NCBI RefSeq assembly: GCF_000023025.1
Contig: NC_012997.1
Coordinates: 1,162,764-1,226,763, forward strand
Direction of reading: 5' to 3'
DNA length: 64,000 bases
Source: Teredinibacter turnerae T7901
GTDB lineage: Bacteria; Pseudomonadota; Gammaproteobacteria; Pseudomonadales; Cellvibrionaceae
The notes beneath the pieces were generated by a model, which was given only the letters and a program-made list of their open reading frames with translations, made no database searches and was not told where the DNA came from. The translations under genes and the position numbers were made by a program. The number at the start of each line of letters is the position of its first letter. The stretch's first letter is position 1. Positions 52,638 to 59,951 of this stretch are shown here, in pieces.

Positions 52638-52822
52638 TGTGCGTTACTTCTCGCTCTGCAGCACAGATTCTCCCCCCCTGAGGAAACTTGTTAGCATAGA
52701 CGGCTAGCAATGGAACCATGGTAGACTTCGAGGTTCCAACAACACAACTTCGGCCTTTTGTTAGTAGCCCGGCGTGACCCTTCGACAAGAATAATAACGA
52801 CGAAACGATTTAAGAGGACTGT

Positions 52823-53650
52823 ATGAACACTTTAACCCCATATTTCTCACGAACCATGGTGGCCCTGCTGGGTTTATCTCTGGCAGGACTGATATCGTGC
52901 AAAAGCGAAGCAGAGAGCAGCCAAGCATCTGCCAAAGACCCGGCACCTGCAGCTTCTGCAACGCAAGTATCTGCTACTCAGGCGGAAGAAAATATCCGTA
53001 AGAGCCTGATGGTGGCGAACGAAAATCTGCGCATTCGTAAAATTCAACCATCGGTTATTCCTGGCATGTATGAAGTCCAGATCATGGGCAAAGGGATTAT
53101 TTACATGGAGGAGAACGGCCAGTACTTCATTGATGGCCAAATGCTGCACCTTGATGGCAAAAAAATTGTTAATGTGACCGACGAGTCCATGACAGGGCTG
53201 CGCAAGGACCTTCTGGCTACCGTTAATAAAGATGATGCCATTGTTTTCTCGCCTAAAGGAGAGGTAAAGGCCAGTATTTCCGTATTCACTGACGTGGATT
53301 GTGGCTATTGTCAGAAGCTGCATCGTGAAGTGCCTGCGTTGAACGATATGGGCATTGAAGTGCGTTATCTGGCATATCCCCGCGCTGGACTTAATTCTAT
53401 GTCCTATCAAAAAATCGCTTCAGCCTGGTGTGCTGACGATCCTCGCAAAGCGTTGACTGCGCTGAAGAACCGTGAGGATATTGCTATGAACGTATGTGAA
53501 GGCAACCCGGTCGCCAGCGAATACGAGTTGGGCCAGCAAATGGGCGTTACGGGTACCCCCGCCATAGTTCTGGATTCTGGCGTGCTGATCCCTGGTTATA
53601 TGCCTGCCAAAAACCTGGCTGAGCGCATTGGTGTAACAAGCGGCAGCTAA
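52823..53650 (+). CDS. dsbC: Thiol:disulfide interchange protein DsbC, probable lipoprotein form
   Basis: 275 aa periplasmic disulfide isomerase. The N-terminal dimerisation domain (about 55-130) and the thioredoxin-fold domain with active site C160-G-Y-C163 are present, plus the cis-Pro region GVTGTPAIVL and a second Cys pair (SAWCADD / MNVCEGN). Unlike the soluble E. coli protein, the signal sequence ends LISC at Cys26, a good lipobox, so it may be lipid-anchored. It is located before hom-thrC, as in Pseudomonas. Confidence 0.93.
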   Translation: MNTLTPYFSRTMVALLGLSLAGLISCKSEAESSQASAKDPAPAASATQVSATQAEENIRKSLMVANENLRIRKIQPSVIPGMYEVQIMGKGIIYMEENGQYFIDGQMLHLDGKKIVNVTDESMTGLRKDLLATVNKDDAIVFSPKGEVKASISVFTDVDCGYCQKLHREVPALNDMGIEVRYLAYPRAGLNSMSYQKIASAWCADDPRKALTALKNREDIAMNVCEGNPVASEYELGQQMGVTGTPAIVLDSGVLIPGYMPAKNLAERIGVTSGS

Positions 53651-53670
53651 TAATCCTGTATGAGTTCATT

Positions 53671-53697
53671 AAGGGGCCGATAAGGCCCCTTTTTTGT
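53671..53697 (+). terminator. Intrinsic terminator after dsbC
   Basis: AAGGGGCC, loop GATAA, GGCCCCTT and a T-run. It separates dsbC from hom. Confidence 0.92.
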
Positions 53698-53828
53698 GCC
53701 TGGAAGGCATTGGAAATAGTCTGGAAACGCTTGTTGCGGCGCATTGACAGGCTATCTTCGCGTCAGTAAGGTTGCGTTTCTTTTTTAGAGGGGCAGAGTG
53801 CTCCACGCTATTCATTGAGGATAATGCT

Positions 53829-55148
53829 TTGAAACCGGTAAATGTCGGCATATGTGGCCTGGGTACAGTTGGCAGTGGGACGTTTAACGTTCTGACGCGG
53901 AACAACAAAGATATTAACGCCAAAGCAGGACGCGAGATTAAAATTACCCATATTGGCGCACGTCGCACCCGAGAGGATTGCGATTTGACTGGCGTAACCG
54001 TGAGCAACGATATTTTCGCTGTTGTAAATGACCCCAATGTCGACATTCTTGTGGAGCTGATTGGTGGCACCACGGTCGCCAAAGACCTGGTACTCCAGGC
54101 CGTTCGCAATGGCAAGCATGTGGTAACCGCGAACAAGGCGCTTATTGCTGAGTACGGCAATGAGCTGTTCGCCGAAGCGGTAAGTAATAACGTCACTATC
54201 TCCTATGAAGCCGCGGTTGCCGGTGGTATTCCTATCATTCGCTCTCTGCGCGAAGGTCTCGCAGCAAACAAGGTTGAGTGGTTGGCGGGCATTATCAATG
54301 GCACAGGTAATTTCATTTTGACCGAAATGCGCGACAAAGGACGCCAGTTCGATGATGTGCTTAAAGAAGCGCAGGCGTTAGGCTACGCGGAAGCCGACCC
54401 GACGTTTGACGTAGAAGGTATCGATGCTGCGCACAAACTAGTGATCCTCGCCTCGATTGCCTTCGGTATGCCGTTGCAATTCGACAAAGTCTTTACTGAG
54501 GGAATCAGCCAAATTCGGCCGGAGGACGTGGCTTACGCAGACGAACTCGGCTATCGCATCAAACATTTAGGCATTACCCGCCGGCTGCCGGGTAAGGGCA
54601 TTGAGTTGCGGGTACACCCAACGATGATCCCGCAGTCGCGGCTGCTCGCCAATGTGAATGGGGTTATGAATGCGGTGGTTGTTAAGGGTGACGCAGTGGG
54701 GCCAACCCTATACTACGGTGCTGGTGCCGGTGCAGAGCCAACAGCTTCCGCCGTTATTTCAGATATCGTGCATGTTAGCCGCATGGTTAACTCCAGTTAC
54801 GTTAGCGAGGACGCAACTGCGGTGCCTCATTTAGGGTACGGCGAAGATCACCTGCACGACTACACCATCTTACCGATTGAAGAGATCGAGTCGGCTTACT
54901 ACCTGCGGCTTTCTGCACTGGACCAGCCAGGTGTTTTGTCACGCGTGACACAGATCTTTAGCGAAGCCGGCATCAGCATCGAAGCGTTGATTCAAAAAGA
55001 GCCCAAAGAAGGGCAAGAGCATGTTTCCGTTATCCTGCTGACCAATCGCACAATAGAGAAGCAAGTGAACAAGGCGATTGAGCAAATTGAAAGTCTGTCA
55101 CCCATTCAGGGGAATGTCGTTCGTATCCGAGTTGAATCATTAAAATAA
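53829..55148 (+). CDS. hom: Homoserine dehydrogenase
   Basis: 439 aa. Reduces aspartate semialdehyde to homoserine. Starts KPVNVGICGLGTVGSGTFNVL (Rossmann motif), with NGKHVVTANKALIAEYG, YEAAVAGGIPIIRSLREGL and ILASIAFG, then a C-terminal ACT domain (RLSALDQPGVLSRVTQIFSEAGISIEALIQ) for feedback control by threonine. The start is a TTG at 53829 with GAGG 8 bases upstream; an upstream TTG at 53772 gives a non-homologous extension. Upstream of thrC by 10 bp. Confidence 0.96.
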   Translation: MKPVNVGICGLGTVGSGTFNVLTRNNKDINAKAGREIKITHIGARRTREDCDLTGVTVSNDIFAVVNDPNVDILVELIGGTTVAKDLVLQAVRNGKHVVTANKALIAEYGNELFAEAVSNNVTISYEAAVAGGIPIIRSLREGLAANKVEWLAGIINGTGNFILTEMRDKGRQFDDVLKEAQALGYAEADPTFDVEGIDAAHKLVILASIAFGMPLQFDKVFTEGISQIRPEDVAYADELGYRIKHLGITRRLPGKGIELRVHPTMIPQSRLLANVNGVMNAVVVKGDAVGPTLYYGAGAGAEPTASAVISDIVHVSRMVNSSYVSEDATAVPHLGYGEDHLHDYTILPIEEIESAYYLRLSALDQPGVLSRVTQIFSEAGISIEALIQKEPKEGQEHVSVILLTNRTIEKQVNKAIEQIESLSPIQGNVVRIRVESLK

Positions 55149-55158
55149 GGATTGTCAG

Positions 55159-56574
55159 GTGAAATATATCAGCACGCGTGGGCAGGCTCCTGCGCTCAAT
55201 TTTGAAGATGTGGTTTTAACCGGGCTGGCGACCGACGGCGGCCTTTACGTTCCAGAAACGCTACCGGAGTTCTCGCAGGAAGAGATCGCCTCGTGGGCGG
55301 GCCTCAGCTACGAAGCACTTGCATTAAAAATTATCAGTCCGTTTGTAGAGGGCGAAATACCTGAAGCCGACCTAAAAAGGCTCATCGCCGCATCATACAA
55401 AACCAGTGCAGACAAGGGCTTTCGTCATGAGGCGATCGCACCTTTGGTGCAAACCGGGCACAACGAGTGGGTGCTAGAGCTGTTCCAAGGGCCTACTCTG
55501 GCATTCAAAGACTTCGCACTGCAGTTTTTGGGGCACCTGCTTGATTACGTGCTGAAAAAACGGGATCAGAAAGTCGTAATTATGGGTGCCACCTCCGGCG
55601 ATACCGGGTCTGCAGCAATCGAAGGTTGCCGTGATTGCGAGAATGTGGATATTTTTATCCTTCACCCCTATCAAAAAGTGTCGGATGTGCAGCGTCGTCA
55701 AATGACCACGGTGCTTGAAGACAACGTGCACAATATTGCCTTGCAGGGCAACTTTGACGATTGCCAGAACATGGTGAAGGCCAGTTTTGCGGATCAATCG
55801 TTTTTACCTGAAGGGCGCCAGCTGGTCGCGGTAAACTCCATCAACTGGGCGCGCATCATGGCGCAAATTGTTTACTACTTTTACGCTGGCCTGGCATTGG
55901 GCGCGCCTCATCGGCCTGTGTCTTTTTCTGTACCTACGGGAAATTTCGGCGATATATTCGCGGGTTATCTTGCCAAGCGTATGGGCCTGCCAATCGAGCA
56001 GCTGGTTATTGCCACCAACAGCAACGACATTCTTCATCGCTGTATCAGTGAGAACGATCACTCGAAGCAAGCTTTGGTGCACTCGCTGTCGCCTAGTATG
56101 GATATCATGGTTTCCAGTAACTTTGAACGTATGTTGTTCGATTTGCACGGTAGAGACGGCAACAAAATCGGCGCTTTGATGGAAACATTTAAATCTGAAG
56201 GCTCCATGGTGTTGGATGATGCGGTGCTGGCTGAGGCTCGTGCTTTGTTCAGCAGTTATCGCGTAGGCGATGATGAAACAGTCGATGTGATTCGATCTGT
56301 ATTTGAGTCGACCGAATATCTGCTCGACCCGCACACTGCGATTGGCGTGCAGGCGGCGCGTCAGACGCGTCGCAATAACAGTACGCCCATGGTTTGCCTA
56401 GCAACTGCCCATCCGGCGAAGTTCCCAGAAGCAGTAAAACAAGCAGGGCAGACCTCGGACCCTGCGCTCCCGTTTCATATGCAGGACCTGTTCACTCGCG
56501 AAGAGCGGTATCAGGTAATTGCAGATGATCTGTCTCAGGTTCAATTGTTTATCCGCGAAAACATTTCAGGCTAA
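55159..56574 (+). CDS. thrC: Threonine synthase
   Basis: 471 aa PLP enzyme converting O-phosphohomoserine to threonine. KYISTRGQAPALNFEDVVLTGLATDGGLYVPE, PLP lysine in GPTLAFKDFALQFLG and GATSGDTGSAAIEG are typical. GTG start at 55159 with AAGGATTG upstream. Likely cotranscribed with hom. Confidence 0.97.
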   Translation: MKYISTRGQAPALNFEDVVLTGLATDGGLYVPETLPEFSQEEIASWAGLSYEALALKIISPFVEGEIPEADLKRLIAASYKTSADKGFRHEAIAPLVQTGHNEWVLELFQGPTLAFKDFALQFLGHLLDYVLKKRDQKVVIMGATSGDTGSAAIEGCRDCENVDIFILHPYQKVSDVQRRQMTTVLEDNVHNIALQGNFDDCQNMVKASFADQSFLPEGRQLVAVNSINWARIMAQIVYYFYAGLALGAPHRPVSFSVPTGNFGDIFAGYLAKRMGLPIEQLVIATNSNDILHRCISENDHSKQALVHSLSPSMDIMVSSNFERMLFDLHGRDGNKIGALMETFKSEGSMVLDDAVLAEARALFSSYRVGDDETVDVIRSVFESTEYLLDPHTAIGVQAARQTRRNNSTPMVCLATAHPAKFPEAVKQAGQTSDPALPFHMQDLFTREERYQVIADDLSQVQLFIRENISG

Positions 56575-56589
56575 ACTAAAACCAACTTT

Positions 56590-56614
56590 AGGAAGGCAGA
56601 GTGACTGCCTTCCT
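56590..56614 (+). terminator. Terminator-like hairpin after thrC
   Basis: AGGAAGGCAG, loop AGTGA, CTGCCTTCCT: perfect 10-bp stem 15 bases after the thrC stop. The following sequence is only weakly T-rich, so efficiency is uncertain. Confidence 0.7.
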
Positions 56615-56716
56615 ATCCCTCCCCTGATTTTTCGCCGTGCCCACTGATACTCTTTCGGTCGCGCGTTAGTGGAACAATTTTTGCCCAATGCTTGAGGATC
56701 GAGCTGCGGAGCCACC

Positions 56717-57541
56717 ATGTTTGAGTCATTTCTATTTGCCGCCATATTGATAGGATCGGTACTGGCGTTGTCTTTTCTAACACTGGTTTTCAGTATGCGA
56801 GACCAGCGTCGCCGCCGTTTATTATTGGGGATTCAGCTCCTGCAGGCAGGAAGAGTGCTGCTTACTCACATACAACAGCACCGCGGCCAGAGCATTGCGC
56901 GACATGCGGGAATCAGTTCTTCGTTGCAGCAGCTCGACATTCTGCGTCATCAGGTGGTGATCGATATGCGCCACATGAGTGGTCTCGACGAGTGGCTTGC
57001 CGACAACGAAGACTGGCAAGGTATCACTCGACATTGGGCCAGCCTGTCTGCTCGCGGCCGCGAGTTGCGACCAGAGGACAGTTTCAGCCAGCACTCACGA
57101 TTAATAGTCGCGTTGATCGAATTGTTCGAATCGATTGCGCGCCATCACGGTTTGGCAAATTCGCAGCGATATCTGGACACTTGGTCCAACTGGCGTGATT
57201 ACCTCAAGCTCGGTGAGGTGGTCGGTCAATGCCGGGCGCTTGGCGTTCAGGTTTTTACAAGCGTGCACCGCGACGAACGCAGCAGGCAAGTTAACTTGCT
57301 TAATACCCATTTAAGCGCGTTGGAGCAAATGCTCCAGTCGTCAGGGTTTGTCGATCAATTGAGTGAAAAAGAGCAAACCCAGATGCTGCGGTTTGTAACG
57401 AATTTGCGTGCCCAGCTTGCGATGCCTGAACCCAATCTCTCGGTGATGGGCTACTATCAGGAAGCGACAGATGCGATTGAAATTGTGTATCAGCGGTTCG
57501 ATAGTGAGATGCGCACCCTTCATCGCCGCCTCGTAGGCTAA
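56717..57541 (+). CDS. Hypothetical membrane-anchored helical protein
   Basis: 274 aa. An N-terminal membrane helix (about 5-27, FLFAAILIGSVLALSFLTLVF) and a wholly helical soluble part with the stretch THIQQHRGQSIARHAG, which resembles the start of nitrate/nitrite-sensing (NIT) type helical bundles. That link is weak. No catalytic motif. Alone between thrC and recJ; function unknown. Confidence 0.7.
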   Translation: MFESFLFAAILIGSVLALSFLTLVFSMRDQRRRRLLLGIQLLQAGRVLLTHIQQHRGQSIARHAGISSSLQQLDILRHQVVIDMRHMSGLDEWLADNEDWQGITRHWASLSARGRELRPEDSFSQHSRLIVALIELFESIARHHGLANSQRYLDTWSNWRDYLKLGEVVGQCRALGVQVFTSVHRDERSRQVNLLNTHLSALEQMLQSSGFVDQLSEKEQTQMLRFVTNLRAQLAMPEPNLSVMGYYQEATDAIEIVYQRFDSEMRTLHRRLVG

Positions 57542-57802
57542 CTGAACCATAGGTCCACTTTTAGGGCGCTATTTAGCGTAGACTCTGCACCTGTTAACCC
57601 GGCGATTAAATAGATGATCCTATCTGTTCAATCGCGCGCCCTTGAAATACTGACAAAAATGTGTAAATTTTCATATATTTCAATGGTTTACATTTCCCGT
57701 CGGGCAGTGGCGGTGCTTCCGCTCCCCGCCTATTGACTTCGCAATTTTCATTGCCAAACCAATAGATTCACTTTTGCCACAGAACAGCAACCACAATTAT
57801 CA

Positions 57803-59545
57803 ATGCAAGCCACCAGCAAAATTATTCGTCGTCGCCAGTCCGCCCCTCAACAACTAAATCACCTTAACGTTTATGCCCCGCTACTGCAGCGAGTGCTCAG
57901 TTCTCGCGGCATCACTCATCCGCAACAGCTAGATTACCAGCTTGCAAATCTACTAAAACCTGGGGCGATGCGCGGGCTGGAGGCTGCAGTTGCACTTTTA
58001 GCGGACATTCTCACGCGTGGGGGAAGGGTCTGTATCCTGGGAGATTTTGATGCGGATGGTGCCACCAGCACTGCGTTGGCGGTTCGTTGCTTGCGGGCGT
58101 TTGGATGCCAGCATGTAGACTTTTTGGTACCTAACCGCTTTGAGTTTGGCTATGGGTTAACGCCAGAAATTGTCGAAGTGGTGAAGACGTTGGCACCGGA
58201 TCTATTAATAACGGTGGATAACGGCATTGCGAGCCTGGACGGAGTCGCCGCCGCGCAGGCCTATGGTATGCAGGTGTTGGTGACTGACCACCATTTGCCA
58301 GGCGAGATATTGCCGAGCGCCGAGGTGATAGTGAATCCTAACCAACTACACTGCGATTTTGCCAGTAAAAATCTGGCGGGCGTTGGGGTTATCTTCTATG
58401 TGATGAATGGTTTGCGGGCGCATCTGCGTGCCCAGGGTTGGTTCGCGCGCAAAGGCCTGCAAGAACCAAATATGGCGCAGTTCCTCGACTTAGTCGCTTT
58501 GGGTACGGTTGCCGATGTGGTTCCCTTGGATAGTAATAATCGCACGCTAGTGGCACAGGGGCTCAATCGTATTCGAGCTGGGCGCTGCTGTGCTGGCATT
58601 CGCGCCTTGTTTGAAATAGGTCGACGCCCGCTTGCGCGGCTGCAGGCTTCCGATCTCGGTTTTGTGGCTGGTCCACGTCTCAATGCTGCTGGCCGTTTGG
58701 ATGACATGTCCCTCGGTATTCGTTGCCTGCTCGCTGACAGCGAGTCTGAGGCACGCGAACTTGCCGCAGAGCTGGATGAACTCAATCGCGAGCGGCGTTC
58801 AATTGAACAATCAATGCAACGGGAGGCGCTGCTGCATCTCGATAAGTTGTTGGCTGCGGAGCGCGACTGGCCATTGGCGATCTGCCTGTACCAGGAGGAT
58901 TGGCACCAGGGTGTTATCGGGATTCTGGCCTCGCGTATTAAAGACCGTGCCCATCGCCCGACGATTGTGTTTGCCGAGGCTGACGATGCAACGCTCAAGG
59001 GCTCGGGGCGTTCGATTCCTGGCATACACCTGCGCGACCTGCTGGATGCGGTGGCAACGCGGCATCCCGGCCTGCTCACCAAATTCGGTGGGCACGCAAT
59101 GGCGGCAGGGCTATCGCTCGCAAAACGGGATCTGGACAGGTTTCGGCTGGCGCTTGTGGAAGAAACATCACGGCTGCTCGAAGGCGAGGCGCCTGCGGCC
59201 GAAATTCTTACTGATGGTGAGCTTCAGGCAGAGGACTTTTCTCTCGCTGTAGCTCGATCGCTCGCAGAGCTCGGCCCTTGGGGGCAGGCGTTTCCTGAAC
59301 CCTGTTTCGATGGCAAATTCCGGGTTGTAAACCAGCGCATTGTTGGTGAAAAACACCTCAAGCTGGTCGTGACTCCCGGTGACTATTCCGGTTTGGTGTT
59401 GGATGCGATTGCTTTTAATGTGGATTTAAATGTATGGCCGGACTCGTCGATACAATGGGTCGAGCTTGTCTATCAGCTTAACGTGAACGAGTTTCGCGGT
59501 GAGGAGAGTTTGCAGTTGATGGTCGAACAAATAACGCCGCTATAA
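57803..59545 (+). CDS. recJ: Single-stranded-DNA-specific exonuclease RecJ
   Basis: 580 aa. DHH-family 5'-3' exonuclease for recombination and mismatch repair. Motifs: GDFDADGATSTALAVRCL, LITVDNGIASLDG, VTDHHLPG (DHH), NPNQ, LVALGTVADVVPL, GPRLNAAGR in the DHH core; SGRSIPGIHLRDLLD and KFGGHAMAAGLSL in the DHHA1 domain; then the OB-fold tail. Length is normal. Confidence 0.97.
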   Translation: MQATSKIIRRRQSAPQQLNHLNVYAPLLQRVLSSRGITHPQQLDYQLANLLKPGAMRGLEAAVALLADILTRGGRVCILGDFDADGATSTALAVRCLRAFGCQHVDFLVPNRFEFGYGLTPEIVEVVKTLAPDLLITVDNGIASLDGVAAAQAYGMQVLVTDHHLPGEILPSAEVIVNPNQLHCDFASKNLAGVGVIFYVMNGLRAHLRAQGWFARKGLQEPNMAQFLDLVALGTVADVVPLDSNNRTLVAQGLNRIRAGRCCAGIRALFEIGRRPLARLQASDLGFVAGPRLNAAGRLDDMSLGIRCLLADSESEARELAAELDELNRERRSIEQSMQREALLHLDKLLAAERDWPLAICLYQEDWHQGVIGILASRIKDRAHRPTIVFAEADDATLKGSGRSIPGIHLRDLLDAVATRHPGLLTKFGGHAMAAGLSLAKRDLDRFRLALVEETSRLLEGEAPAAEILTDGELQAEDFSLAVARSLAELGPWGQAFPEPCFDGKFRVVNQRIVGEKHLKLVVTPGDYSGLVLDAIAFNVDLNVWPDSSIQWVELVYQLNVNEFRGEESLQLMVEQITPL

Positions 59546-59597
59546 GGTTCCAATGAAAATTGAATGGGTGGCAGACGCGCTCTCGTTAAGTTCGAGT

Positions 59598-59834
59598 TTA
59601 AGCCGTTTGCGCCCAGCCAACGCCAGCGCAACGCCGTTCAATATAAGCAAATTCGCCATGCCCGGTTTTGGGGTGTCCGCGATGGTGAAAGTGATGGTGG
59701 TCTGCGCTGGAACCCATATACTCCCAACAATGCCCCTCAAACAGACATATTGGATCGCCCTGGTTAATGGGGTAGTTTGCCAGTGCCTGCCACATCTGCA
59801 TCCACTCAGGATGATTGGCCTCTAGAAATTCCAT
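59598..59834 (-). CDS. Small conserved hypothetical protein
   Basis: 78 aa, antisense to nothing and located just after recJ on the opposite strand. Rich in Trp, His and acidic residues (WMQMWQALANYPINQGD, CWEYMGSS, HHHFHHRGHPKTGHGEFAYIERR). The composition is protein-like, unlike the competing + strand frames, and I have a weak impression of similar short proteins in related marine bacteria. The His-rich centre could bind metal; that is only a guess. Confidence 0.6.
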   Translation of the reverse strand: MEFLEANHPEWMQMWQALANYPINQGDPICLFEGHCWEYMGSSADHHHFHHRGHPKTGHGEFAYIERRCAGVGWAQTA

Positions 59835-59951
59835 GACATAAGCTCACTGTGAATAGGGTCGTGAAACCCTATTCTAGTAAGTTAAAGTATTTTGTCAATT
59901 AAACCATTTAACTTATTGTTTTATATGGATTTATGACTGTTTTTCGACTGT

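Noticed and set aside
58396-59082. 228-residue - strand frame inside recJ
   Set aside because: Ser/Arg-rich reverse reading of a certain gene.
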